Position numbers and translations under genes: made by a program. This document shows positions 14,058-21,248 of a stretch of 21,938 bases of DNA, piece after piece (the stretch's first letter is position 1; each line of letters opens with the position of its first letter). Origin of the DNA: Halobacteriales archaeon QS_9_67_15. GTDB lineage: Archaea; Halobacteriota; Halobacteria; Halobacteriales; Haloarculaceae. The DNA is taken from contig PXSD01000014.1 of NCBI GenBank assembly GCA_003023165.1, positions 1-21,938 of the forward strand, given 5' to 3'. The notes beneath the pieces are model-generated. The model was given only the letters and a program-made list of their open reading frames with translations, searched no databases and was not told the origin of the DNA.

Positions 14058-15431
14058 ATGACAAGCGAAAACGCGACGCCCGACGGAGGTCTCTCCGAAG
14101 CGGCACAGGACGTACTCGACGAGATCGAGGAGAAGAACGTTGATTTCCTGCGTCTGCAGTTCACTGACATTCTGGGGACGGTCAAGAACGTTTCCGTTCC
14201 GGCCGACCAGGCCGAGAAGGCGTTCACCGAGGGGATCTACTTCGACGGGTCGTCGATTAACGGCTTCGTTCGCATCCAGGAGTCGGACATGCGTCTGGAC
14301 CCGGACCCATCGACGTTCTCCGTGCTCCCGTGGCGCAACGACGACGACAGCGCGGCCGGTCGCCTCATCTGTGACGTGATCGATACGTCGAGCGGCCAGC
14401 CGTTCTCCGGCGACCCGCGCGGCGTGCTCAAACGCGCTATCCGGCGCGCCGAGGACATGGGCTACGAGGTCAACGCCGCACCCGAGCCGGAGTTCTTCCT
14501 GTTCGAGGAGGACGAAGACGGTCGCGCGACGACGAACACCAACGACGCCGGTGGCTACTTCGACCTCGCGCCGAAGGACCTCGCGCAGGACGTCCGCCGA
14601 GACATCATCTTCGGGCTGGAGGACATGGGCTTCGACATCGAGGCCTCCCACCACGAGGTCGCCCAGGGCCAGCACGAGATCAATTTCACCTACGACGACG
14701 CGCTGTCGACGGCCGACAACGTCGCTACCTTCCGCGCGGTCGTCCGCGCCATCGCCTCGGAGCACGACCTGCACGCGACGTTCATGCCCAAGCCGATCCC
14801 CCGCATCAACGGGTCGGGCATGCACACGCACCTCTCGCTGTTCACCGAGGACGGCGAGAACGCGTTCCACGACGGCGACAACGAGTTCGACCTGAGCGAG
14901 ACGGCCAAGCAGTTCACCGCCGGTATCCTCGACCACGCGCCGGCCGTCGCGGCCGTCTCCAACCCGACCGTCAACTCCTACAAGCGCCTGGTCCCGGGCT
15001 ACGAGGCGCCCGTCTACGTCGCCTGGTCCGACCGCAACCGCTCGGCGCTCATCCGCAAGCCGGCCGCGCGCATCCCCGCCGCCTCCCGCATCGAGGCGCG
15101 CTTCCCGGACCCGTCGTGTAACCCGTACCTCGCGTTCGCCGCGCTCATCCACGCCGGTCTCGACGGCATCGAGCGCGAACTCGACTGCGACGACCCGGTC
15201 CGCGAGAACATCTACGAGTTCGACGAGGCCAAGCGCGAGGAGTACGGCATCACCACGCTGCCGACGAACCTCGGCGAGGCCCTCGACGCCCTCAAGGAAG
15301 ACGAGGTCATCCAGGACGCCCTCGGCGAGCACATCTACGAGAAGTTCACCGAGGCCAAGACCGCCGAGTTCGACGACTACCGCGTCGACGTCTCCGACTG
15401 GGAGCTCGACCGGTACCTCGAGACGTTCTGA
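14058..15431 (+). CDS. glnA: Glutamine synthetase, type I
   Basis: The 457-residue cytosolic enzyme makes glutamine from glutamate, ammonia and ATP. Visible signatures: YFDGSSINGF (61-70), PEPEFFLF (142-149) and SHHEVAQGQHEINF (197-210) for metal and glutamate binding, NGSGMHTHLS (251-260), NPTVNSYKRLVPGYEAP (302-318) and SRIEARFPDPSCNPY (343-357). The ATG at 14058 begins MTSENATPDG; an in-frame GTG 12 bases upstream is less likely given the TATA position. It looks like the archaeal GSI-alpha type; the adenylylation-loop region of GSI-beta was not recognised. The TGA stop is also the first base triplet flanking the 78-bp palindrome. Likely controlled by the divergent lrp. Confidence 0.97.
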   Translation: MTSENATPDGGLSEAAQDVLDEIEEKNVDFLRLQFTDILGTVKNVSVPADQAEKAFTEGIYFDGSSINGFVRIQESDMRLDPDPSTFSVLPWRNDDDSAAGRLICDVIDTSSGQPFSGDPRGVLKRAIRRAEDMGYEVNAAPEPEFFLFEEDEDGRATTNTNDAGGYFDLAPKDLAQDVRRDIIFGLEDMGFDIEASHHEVAQGQHEINFTYDDALSTADNVATFRAVVRAIASEHDLHATFMPKPIPRINGSGMHTHLSLFTEDGENAFHDGDNEFDLSETAKQFTAGILDHAPAVAAVSNPTVNSYKRLVPGYEAPVYVAWSDRNRSALIRKPAARIPAASRIEARFPDPSCNPYLAFAALIHAGLDGIERELDCDDPVRENIYEFDEAKREEYGITTLPTNLGEALDALKEDEVIQDALGEHIYEKFTEAKTAEFDDYRVDVSDWELDRYLETF

Positions 15432-15512
15432 TACGGTCGGTTGTAACGATTTACCGGTATTTCGTCGACCGGTTCGACGAAATCCGGAAATGATTTACAA
15501 CCGACCGTATGA
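15429..15512. repeat. 78-bp palindromic element, copy 2, with TGA/TGA flanks
   Basis: The body at 15432-15509 lies between TGA at 15429-15431 (the glnA stop) and TGA at 15510-15512. Perfect 16-bp arms: ATACGGTCGGTTGTAA (15431-15446) and TTACAACCGACCGTAT (15495-15510). The inner hairpin ATTTCGTCGA (15459-15468) / TCGACGAAAT (15474-15483) is extended by CCGG on both sides with a single-T bulge. Same length and flanks as copy 1, with paired substitutions in the arms. Confidence 0.92.
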
Positions 15513-15590
15513 GGCCGCCCGACACTCGACTCCGCTCTCGTCTTTCGGGCGGCCATACCCGCACTCGGGTCTACCGCTCACCCGCGTTTT
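15513..15590 (+). terminator. Terminator-like hairpins after glnA
   Basis: GGCCGCCCGA (15513-15522) and TCGGGCGGCC (15545-15554) form a 10-bp stem with a pyrimidine-rich loop. A smaller ACCCG/CGGGT hairpin follows at about 15557-15570, then a GTTTTT run near 15586. Together they look like a terminator downstream of the glnA palindrome. Confidence 0.6.
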
Positions 15591-15604
15591 TCGCTTCCGT
15601 TTAG

Positions 15605-15969
15605 CTTTGTTGAGGGCGGTAAGCCCCCTTCCTCAGCGAGCGCCGAAGGCGCGAGCAGGGAGGGGATACACCGCCCGCACGTCGTTCATCCACGTTCCCC
15701 GACAGGCTTACTACCACAGCGGTCAAGCAGGGATAGTAAGACGCTCCGCCACGGCGCGTCTGGCGTTGGTAACGCGACAATAAGCGTGCATCGGACGTGT
15801 GGCCCGAGTGTCGAAACGGTAGGAGTGGGACACTCCGAACCACCCAGCGAGGGATAACGCCTGTGGAGTCTGGAACCGCTGTGCCACCCGGTGCAAGTTC
15901 CGACACCGAAGCAGGAAGCCCCGGCCTCCACGGAGGCGCGAAGCGCCGGAGTAGGCCGGGGTAGTTCAC
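15605..15969 (+). mobile_element. IS200/IS605-type non-autonomous element (tnpB-less) with omega-RNA-like right half
   Basis: The left end has GAGGGCGGTAAGCCCCC with a nested stem-loop closing at CACCGCCC (about 15612-15676). The right end has AAGCAGGAAGCCCCGGCC, a hairpin CCCCGGCCT (15919-15927) / AGGCCGGGG (15953-15961), then GTAGTTCAC ending at 15969. Between them, blocks such as GACAATAAGCGTGCATCGGA, CACTCCGAACCACCCAGCGA and ATAACGCCTGTGGAGTCTGG match, as I recall, the 3' non-coding part of haloarchaeal IS1341-type tnpB elements, where an omega (sense-overlapping) RNA is made. No tnpB coding sequence fits in about 365 bp and I found no protein homology, so this is a deletion derivative or MITE-like copy. 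The left boundary is uncertain by several bases. Confidence 0.75.
15770..15969 (+). ncRNA. Putative orphan omega RNA (TnpB reRNA) scaffold
   Basis: The roughly 200 bases before the element's right end keep the conserved order seen in haloarchaeal TnpB-associated RNAs: the GACAATAAGCG block, a GGGACACTCCGAACCACCC region, GCCTGTGGAGTCTGGAACC, GAAGCAGGAAGCC and the terminal hairpin with TAGTTCAC. A guide, if transcribed, would be the flanking sequence from 15970 (TTCCCTCCGCCTGCTTCC). Whether it is transcribed or used by a TnpB encoded elsewhere is unknown. Confidence 0.5.
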
Positions 15970-16034
15970 TTCCCTCCGCCTGCTTCCACCGCCGACCGAC
16001 TGCGGTACTTCGCCGTCCGACGCGCCACCGTCGC

Positions 16035-16042
16035 CTTTTTAC
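16035..16042 (+). promoter_or_regulatory. Possible TATA element upstream of the EEP gene
   Basis: CTTTTTAC lies about 65 bases before the GTG start, implying an untranslated leader of about 35 bases. It is the only A/T-rich stretch between the mobile element and the gene; support is weak. Confidence 0.35.
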
Positions 16043-16104
16043 GTCCCTACTGGCTCTGTCCCTCCAACAGACGGTCGGTCGCCGCCACAGGCGACGGAGA
16101 ACGT

Positions 16105-16878
16105 GTGAAGATACTCTCGTGTAACGCCGGATACCTGCTCGACTACGACGGATCGCTGCGCGAGTACGCGCTCAAACCCCATCGAGGCTTGCTCGGGAGC
16201 GACGCGGCCGAAGAGCGCGCCACCGAACGCCTCGCCGACGTCATCGCGGACGAGTGCCCCGACGTGGTCTGCCTCCTCGAAGTCGACCAGGGCTCGATGC
16301 GCACGGTGACCGAAGGCCAGGTCACGCGGCTCGCCGGGATGCTGACCGAACGCGGGCTGGACTACCACGCTCGCGCCGACGCCAAGTACGGCGACGGCAA
16401 CGTCCTCGGCAACCTGCCCGTCCTCTCGCACCTCTCGAACGGCCTCCTCGTCCGCGACGACCTCGACGCGACCATCGAGGCCCACTACCTCGACACCGGC
16501 CCGAAACGGCTCGTCACCGAGGTCGTTCTCGGCGACCTCGCCGTCTTCGGCGTCCACCTCGCGATGAGCGGCCGCGGCCGGCGCAAGCAGCTCGACGAGC
16601 TCGCCGCCATCGTCGCCGAGCGGGACCGCGTCGTCGTCTGCGGCGACTTCAACGCCTACGACGGTCTCGAAGCGGTCGAGGCCGCTCTCGGTGAGACGGA
16701 CCTGCTCCTCCACAACCCCGGCGAGACCGTCCCCAAGCGCCCGCTCGACACCATCGTCTCCGAGACCCGGACGCTGGATTTCTTCCTCGCCTCCCCCGAC
16801 ATCACCGTGACTCGTTGTGACGTGATCGAGGTCCAGGTCTCCGACCACCGGCCCGTCGTACTGGAGTTCGACGAGTAG
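16105..16878 (+). CDS. Endonuclease/exonuclease/phosphatase (EEP) family protein
   Basis: The GTG-started 257-residue protein has the DNase I-like catalytic set: N7 in LSCNAGYL, E59 in VCLLEVDQGS, H151 in FGVHLAMSG, D181/N183 in VCGDFNAYDG, D225 in RTLDFFLASPD and D247-H248 in VSDHRPVV. These residues bind Mg and cleave phosphodiesters or phosphomonoesters; nucleic acid, inositol-phosphate and sphingomyelin substrates all occur in the superfamily. There is no signal peptide, so it probably acts in the cytosol. The GTG is supported by the fold starting at 'KILSCNAG'. Its stop is followed after about 30 bases by repeat copy 2. Confidence 0.87.
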   Translation: MKILSCNAGYLLDYDGSLREYALKPHRGLLGSDAAEERATERLADVIADECPDVVCLLEVDQGSMRTVTEGQVTRLAGMLTERGLDYHARADAKYGDGNVLGNLPVLSHLSNGLLVRDDLDATIEAHYLDTGPKRLVTEVVLGDLAVFGVHLAMSGRGRRKQLDELAAIVAERDRVVVCGDFNAYDGLEAVEAALGETDLLLHNPGETVPKRPLDTIVSETRTLDFFLASPDITVTRCDVIEVQVSDHRPVVLEFDE

Positions 16879-16904
16879 CGACTGAGCGAATCGACGAGGG
16901 GCAA

Positions 16905-17180
16905 TTCTGTCGTGGCGCGCGCTGTCGCGAGTTTCATCTCGCGATCGTAGCCGTGCGAGGGATGAGGAGCACAGCGAGCGGAGTGAGCGAGCACCGCAAT
17001 CGGTTGGGGAGGCGTGTGGTGCGGTGCTGTGTGTGGTGGATCTGGAACCCTGGCGGACTGAAAGGGCGAGACGCGCTGGCGGTGAGTGAAACGAACGGAG
17101 TCGCTGAGTGGGCACTATCCGAGAGAGCGCAGCGAACGAGGATATCCCACTCAGCGACCGCGAGCGGGTCGAGGGCTTTC
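16905..17180 (+). repeat. Structured dispersed repeat, copy 2 (plus orientation)
   Basis: Colinear with copy 1 read on the other strand: GGCGCGCGCTGTCGCGAG with CGCGAG/CTCGCG hairpin, GAGCACCGCAATCGG then TTGGGGAGGCGTGTGG, GGACTGAAAGGGCGAG, the long stem-loop at 17100-17158, and terminal GAGGGCTTTC at 17171-17180. A TTGTTTTTTGT run follows at 17186-17196 and could end a transcript. It fills most of the 417-base gap between the EEP and phosphatidyltransferase genes. No protein is supported in it. Confidence 0.85.
17100..17158. other. Long stem-loop of dispersed repeat copy 2
   Basis: GTCGCTGAGTGGG (17100-17112) pairs perfectly with CCCACTCAGCGAC (17146-17158), and TATCC (17116-17120) with GGATA (17140-17144), around a 19-nt loop. 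Arms next to the loop and loop length equal those in copy 1; the outer 13 bp are unrelated in sequence to copy 1's stem. Confidence 0.9.
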
Positions 17181-17295
17181 GGCGGTTGTTTTTTGTATCC
17201 CAACCGACTGCTAGCGAGCGGGTTCTGTCGGTGACAGCGACTCGGAGCGACACAGATCGGTGGACACATGAGCACTCACGGAGCAACCCGGCAGT

Positions 17296-17961
17296 ATGAG
17301 TATCGACTGGCGGGCGCGGGCGGGCGAGGTGTGGACCGTCCCGAACCTGATCTCGCTCGCTCGACTGCCGCTGGTCGCGGGGATCGTCGTCACCCTGCAC
17401 TCCCCGGTCCGATACGTGCTGTTCGCCCTCATCGTCGTCTCCGACGGCGTGGACGGCTGGGTTGCACGGAAGCTCGACCAGACGACGGAACTGGGCGCGC
17501 TGCTGGACCCGGCGCTCGACAAACTCACCGCGCTCGCCCTCGTCGCGGTCCTGTTCCCGCGGCTGGACCTCGCATCCCCGTTCCTCGTCCTGTTCTTCGC
17601 GAGAGATGTCTTCGTCGTCTCGCTCGCGCCGCTCGTGGCGCTGTACGGCTTCGACACGAGCAAGGTACAGGCGCGACTCCCGGGGAAGGTCGTCACGAAC
17701 CTGCAGTTCCTGGCGATGGTGGCGATGCTCGTCCCCGCGACGGCTATCACGGAACTGCTCCTGTGGGCGCTGGGACTCGCGTCGGCGGTGGCCATCACGG
17801 ACTACGTCGTGTTCGTGGCGCGGGAACTGAGCGACCGCGAGTGGGTGCACGACTGGCGCGGGAGCGTCGCCGCGACCGTTGCGGTGTTCGCGGTCTTCGG
17901 CGCCATCGTCCGCCTCCTCCTCTCCGGCGAACTGCGCGACGCGCTGGCGACGCTCGGGTAG
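17296..17961 (+). CDS. CDP-alcohol phosphatidyltransferase family membrane enzyme
   Basis: The CAP signature D-x2-DG-x2-AR-x8-G-x3-D-x3-D is complete: D50, D53-G54, A57-R58, G67, D71 and D75 in VSDGVDGWVARKLDQTTELG and ALLDPALDK. The 221-residue protein has about six hydrophobic segments, as usual for the family. These enzymes transfer a polar alcohol onto a CDP-activated lipid in the membrane; in archaea the lipid is CDP-archaeol and the alcohol may be glycerol phosphate, serine or inositol phosphate. The partner alcohol cannot be read here. The gene is convergent with the PHP-like gene, 66 bases away. Confidence 0.9.
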   Translation: MSIDWRARAGEVWTVPNLISLARLPLVAGIVVTLHSPVRYVLFALIVVSDGVDGWVARKLDQTTELGALLDPALDKLTALALVAVLFPRLDLASPFLVLFFARDVFVVSLAPLVALYGFDTSKVQARLPGKVVTNLQFLAMVAMLVPATAITELLLWALGLASAVAITDYVVFVARELSDREWVHDWRGSVAATVAVFAVFGAIVRLLLSGELRDALATLG

Positions 17962-18027
17962 CCGCTCCACACACCACGGTTTCGCCTCGAACGCCGCTCG
18001 GTGTGACGTTACCCGGTCGGACGGCTC

Positions 18028-18807
18028 TCAGCGGTAGGCGTTCATGGCGGCGAAGCGGTCGGGGTAGTCGCCGGCGGGGTGGGTCGGTTCGTCGCCGTTC
18101 ACGACGACGCGTTCGAACTTCTCGTAGGAGTTCTCCCAGCCGAGGTGGGCGAACTCGACGCGGCGCTTGAGCATGTGGCCGACGCCGTCGCGGTGGTACA
18201 TCCGGCGAGGAGCGCCCGAGCGGAGCGCGTCGACGAGGCCCGCGGCGGAGTCGATCGGTCGGTCGAACTCGACCCAGGCCTCGCCGATGGTGGGGGTGAG
18301 GTGGGCGTACGAGGAGATGTACGTCTGGAGGCCGCTCTCGCGGGCGATCTCGCGGGCGCGGCGGTCGTCCCACGGCCAATGTTTCGGGTTGTACACCTCG
18401 ACGGCGTCGACCCGGTCGGCGTAGGTCTCGATGTCCCGCTCGGTCATGCTGAGGGTGAGAAACTCGGGGTGGGGGACGAGGACGGCGGCGTCGTGAGTCG
18501 CGACCTCGGCCATCGTGTCCTCGAGCGTGAGGAAGTCCGGGACGGGTTCGTCGGGGTCGACGGCGAGGACGTGTTTGCGGTCGGTCCACGTCCCGGTGAA
18601 GTACTCGCGGCCGGGGACGACGAGCAGTTCGTCGTCGGAGAAGCGGACGGCGCGTTCGCGGATGGTCGAGAGGTGGGTGAAATGGGGCGCGTAGACGATG
18701 GCGTCGAGACCGACGGCCTTGGCCCGTTCGACGACGTCCTCGTCGAGGGTCTTGACGTGGAGGTCGACGCGGGACTCTCCATCGGTCGACGCGCCGCCCG
18801 GCGACAT
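18028..18807 (-). CDS. PHP-domain-like protein with partly altered metal ligands
   Basis: The 259-residue protein has the seven-stranded PHP layout: SRVDLHVKTLDE (motif 1), VYAPHFTHLS, VVPGREYF with E68, HDAAVLVPHPEF with H105 and H113, VEVYN and a final YISSYAHLTPTIGEAW with H169. In typical PHP phosphoesterases motif 1 is H-x-H and the last motif is S-D-x-H; here the second His is Lys19 and the Asp is Tyr168. H17, H42, H45, H79, H113 and H169 remain. PHP proteins include histidinol phosphatase, nucleases and PHP-associated phosphatases; activity here may differ or be lost. A CTAAAC stretch about 30 bases before the ATG may be the TATA element of a leaderless transcript. Confidence 0.8.
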   Translation of the reverse strand: MSPGGASTDGESRVDLHVKTLDEDVVERAKAVGLDAIVYAPHFTHLSTIRERAVRFSDDELLVVPGREYFTGTWTDRKHVLAVDPDEPVPDFLTLEDTMAEVATHDAAVLVPHPEFLTLSMTERDIETYADRVDAVEVYNPKHWPWDDRRAREIARESGLQTYISSYAHLTPTIGEAWVEFDRPIDSAAGLVDALRSGAPRRMYHRDGVGHMLKRRVEFAHLGWENSYEKFERVVVNGDEPTHPAGDYPDRFAAMNAYR

Positions 18808-18901
18808 GCATCCAGATACGCAAGCCGGAGTTTAGATGTTACGAAGACGACGCCGCGCCGTCGGCGACTGAGCCGACGAAGTCGCAGTCCCGACGTGTGC
18901 G

Positions 18902-19396
18902 TCAGCGGAACTTGCTGACGAGGTCGCGCAGGCCGGCGGCCTTGCGGCCGATGGCGAGAAACGAACCCAGAACGACCATGAACACGTAGAGGCCGAGCGT
19001 CGAGAGCCAGACGACGAGCATCGCGGCGACGGCGGCCCAGTTCGCGAGGTAGTAGAAGGCGCCGACGGTCATGACGGTCCCGTAGAGGAGGACGACGTAG
19101 GGCCCCCACCCGGTGGCGTGGCCGCGACGCTGGCGCTTGCGGACGTAGCGACGGAGCTCCGACCGGATGTCGTCGCGATGGACCGTCTTCTCGTCGATGC
19201 GCGTCCGCAGGGCCTCCAGTTCCTCCCGCAGCTGTGCGACCTCATCGGCGTCGGCCGTGCGGTCTGCGCCGCTCTCGCGGCCCCGGCCTCGCTCGTCGGT
19301 CACGCCCGGGTCGGGGGACGCGGTGTCGCCACCCACGGAGTCGTCGGCCACGGTGCTGTCGTCCGCGGCGTCGTCGGCACCAGTGTTGGCGGTCAT
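18902..19396 (-). CDS. Haloarchaeal membrane protein with acidic tail, coiled coil and two TM helices
   Basis: The 164-residue protein has a disordered acidic N-terminus (1-50, rich in Asp, Thr, Gly), a coiled coil (EVAQLREELEALRTRIDEKT, 52-71), a basic stretch (LRRYVRKRQRRGHATGW, 81-97) and two hydrophobic segments at about 98-118 and 120-146, ending in a short basic tail. The coiled coil and basic patch suggest it is anchored with its N-terminus in the cytoplasm, perhaps holding a partner. I do not recognise a named family. Its ATG overlaps the stop of the upstream 66-aa gene (TTATGA), so the two are translationally coupled. Confidence 0.75.
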   Translation of the reverse strand: MTANTGADDAADDSTVADDSVGGDTASPDPGVTDERGRGRESGADRTADADEVAQLREELEALRTRIDEKTVHRDDIRSELRRYVRKRQRRGHATGWGPYVVLLYGTVMTVGAFYYLANWAAVAAMLVVWLSTLGLYVFMVVLGSFLAIGRKAAGLRDLVSKFR

Positions 19397-19593
19397 AAGC
19401 GCGTGTCGTCCGAGGTATCGCCTGGCTCCCCCTTGGTGTTGGTGGTCTCATGAGCATGCTCGGCCAACACCGCGTCGAGTGTGGCGCCGAGCAGGCCGAC
19501 GACCGCGACGCCGGCGCAGCCGACGAGCGTGCCGACGACGACGCCGCTCCGACCGACGGCGACTGCGCGCGCCTCGACCGAGTCCGCCCGCAC
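19393..19593 (-). CDS. Small one-TM membrane protein (66 aa), GTG start
   Basis: The GTG at 19593 opens MRADSVEARAVAVGRSGVVV, one hydrophobic helix (about 16-46, Val/Gly/Ala-rich) and a hydrophilic tail (ETTNTKGEPGDTSDDTRL). The TGA overlaps the ATG of the next gene, indicating a two-gene operon. On the minus strand CTATTAGAG lies about 20-28 bases before the GTG and may be the TATA element of a leaderless transcript. No family recognised. Confidence 0.6.
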   Translation of the reverse strand: MRADSVEARAVAVGRSGVVVGTLVGCAGVAVVGLLGATLDAVLAEHAHETTNTKGEPGDTSDDTRL

Positions 19594-19682
19594 GCGATGA
19601 CCTGGGGCCCTCTAATAGTTCGGCCACTGCACCCGACACCCGTGACGAAAGGACCAAGACGCGGCCGCCGCGAGCGAAGTGT

Positions 19683-20069
19683 ATGGACCGAAGGCTCGAC
19701 GGGGCCGTGATGCGCGCGACTGTCATCCTGCTCACCGCCGGCCTCAGTCTCGTCGCCGTCGGAACCGCCGGGGTCGCCGCGTCCCTCCCGCTCGTGCTCG
19801 CCTCCGTCGTCCTCGCGGGCGTGACCCGCGTCGTCACCGACGCCGTCGAAGTACCGGCGACGGACGGTGTCACCGTTCGCACCGTTGCGACCGACCTCTG
19901 GATCGGCCCGGCACTGGCCGCCGTCGTCCTCATCCTCTGGCTCGACGCCACCCCCGGCGAAGTGCAGGCCCTCGGCGGAATGGTCGGCCTGGTCGGCATG
20001 CTGAACTACTTCCTGCGACCGTTTTACCACCTGATCTACGGACTCGGCCGGCGACTCGCCGCGCTGTGA
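19683..20069 (+). CDS. Small multi-TM haloarchaeal membrane protein (128 aa)
   Basis: MDRRLDGAVMRATVILLTAG starts a protein with hydrophobic segments at about 9-28, 30-48, 70-87 and 92-110, a polar loop containing VTDAVEVPATDGVTVRTVATD, and a basic end (FYHLIYGLGRRLAAL). The second ATG ten codons later is an alternative start. It is divergent from the 66-aa gene with 89 bases between. I do not recognise a domain; a conserved haloarchaeal membrane protein of unknown role is the best description. Confidence 0.65.
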   Translation: MDRRLDGAVMRATVILLTAGLSLVAVGTAGVAASLPLVLASVVLAGVTRVVTDAVEVPATDGVTVRTVATDLWIGPALAAVVLILWLDATPGEVQALGGMVGLVGMLNYFLRPFYHLIYGLGRRLAAL

Positions 20070-20132
20070 GGCGCGGTCGACAGAGCGTCTCGCTCCTCGC
20101 CCGCTGTGGGCTCAGTTGCTGCGACGGTGGCG

Positions 20133-21248
20133 TCACTCCTCGGCGACGGTAGCCTCGCGGATCTCGGTCACGTCGGCGTCGGTTTTGAACGTCGTCCCGC
20201 CGTAGTGGGTCCGCGAGGCCTCGTAGCCGGCGTCGCGCAGTCGGTCGACGAACTCGTCCATCGCCATCGCACCGACGCCCCAGCGCTTGCACAGGCGGTG
20301 CTGGTCGTAGTGAGTCGGCTCGTCGCCCTCCGCGGCGACCGTCTCGCAGAGTTCGCGCGCCCGGTCGGCGGTGCCCATCCCGTCGTCGACCGCGTCGCTG
20401 ACCGCCTCGGTGAACGCCACGTCGCGGGTCGGTCCGAGCCAGATCGGTCCGGCGGTCTGGATACCGTGGTCGCAGTTCGGACAGGCGTCCAGCGGGTCGG
20501 CGATCAGCCCGCGAGTCGCCTCGCGGTAGAGACAGTGCTCGCAGTGGTCGACGTAGCCGAGTTCGTCGACGAGCGCGTTCGCCGCTCGCGCACCGGAGTC
20601 GAGCCGGAGATACGTTCGCGCGTAGTGTTTCGTCGCGTGGCTGAACACCGGTTGGGCCGCAATGTCGTACCGCGCCGCTGTCCGGACCATCGCGGAGAGC
20701 AACACCCTGAGGCCCATCTCGGCGTGGTACTCGGTGTTTCGCGGGACCGTCGAGTAGTGGCGGACGCCGCTCTCGAAGTGCGCGCCACACAGCGGCGCGG
20801 TGTCGGTCGCGGTGAGACAGACCAGCCGGCTCGCCCCGCGGAACGCGGCGTCGGCGAAGGGGATCGGCGTCCCGAACGGGTCCACGTCGACCACGTCGAA
20901 CCGCGCCTCGTGCATGACCGCGTTCGCGTCCCTGTGCAGGACGCGCCCGTCGAGGTCGTTTCGCTCCAGGTTCGCCCGACACAGGTCGACGGCGTCGGGG
21001 TCCACGTCACACAGCGTGGCGTCCCAGCTGTCGGCGGCGGCGCGGACGCCGCGGATCCCCGACGCCGCGTTGGCGTCGAGGTAGGTCGGCGTCCGGCCGC
21101 TGTCTCGGTCGTGGTCGAGCGCGCGAAGCGCGGCGACGGTCAGGTCGCGGTTCAGCTCCTGTACCGGGTTGAAAAACACCTCGTCGCCGACGCCGGCGTC
21201 GGCCTGTTCGGGCACCTCGACCGTCACGTCGCCCTCGGAGACGCGCAT
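20133..21248 (-). CDS. trm1: tRNA (guanine(26)-N(2))-dimethyltransferase Trm1
   Basis: The 371-residue enzyme dimethylates guanine 26 of tRNA using S-adenosylmethionine. Signatures: VFFNPVQELNRDL (24-36), the SAM-binding YLDANAASGIRGVRAA (56-71), the catalytic DVDPFGTP (121-128), VCLTATDTAPLCG (143-155), HYSTVPRNTEYHAEMGLRVLL and a four-Cys zinc site C236, C239, C256, C259 (HCEHC...CPNC). The start MRVSEGDVTVEVPEQA at 21248 fits the family better than the longer in-frame option at 21281, which adds an Arg-rich stretch. A housekeeping gene, intact. Confidence 0.95.
   Translation of the reverse strand: MRVSEGDVTVEVPEQADAGVGDEVFFNPVQELNRDLTVAALRALDHDRDSGRTPTYLDANAASGIRGVRAAADSWDATLCDVDPDAVDLCRANLERNDLDGRVLHRDANAVMHEARFDVVDVDPFGTPIPFADAAFRGASRLVCLTATDTAPLCGAHFESGVRHYSTVPRNTEYHAEMGLRVLLSAMVRTAARYDIAAQPVFSHATKHYARTYLRLDSGARAANALVDELGYVDHCEHCLYREATRGLIADPLDACPNCDHGIQTAGPIWLGPTRDVAFTEAVSDAVDDGMGTADRARELCETVAAEGDEPTHYDQHRLCKRWGVGAMAMDEFVDRLRDAGYEASRTHYGGTTFKTDADVTEIREATVAEE

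Noticed and set aside
15490..15783. Plus-strand frame of 97 codons across the IS605-type element
   Set aside because: It starts in the palindrome and crosses the element's hairpins; no TnpA or TnpB motif is present.
15601..15969. Minus-strand 122-codon frame inside the IS605-type element
   Set aside because: It is antisense to the omega-RNA-like region and shows no transposase motif.
17962..18027. CACACC/GGTGTG repeat between two convergent genes
   Set aside because: The stem is short with a long loop and no T-run, so not enough to call a terminator.
19242..20030. Minus-strand frame of 262 codons over the small membrane protein genes
   Set aside because: It is antisense to the 128-aa gene and out of frame with the minus-strand pair; its Arg-rich composition marks a shadow frame.
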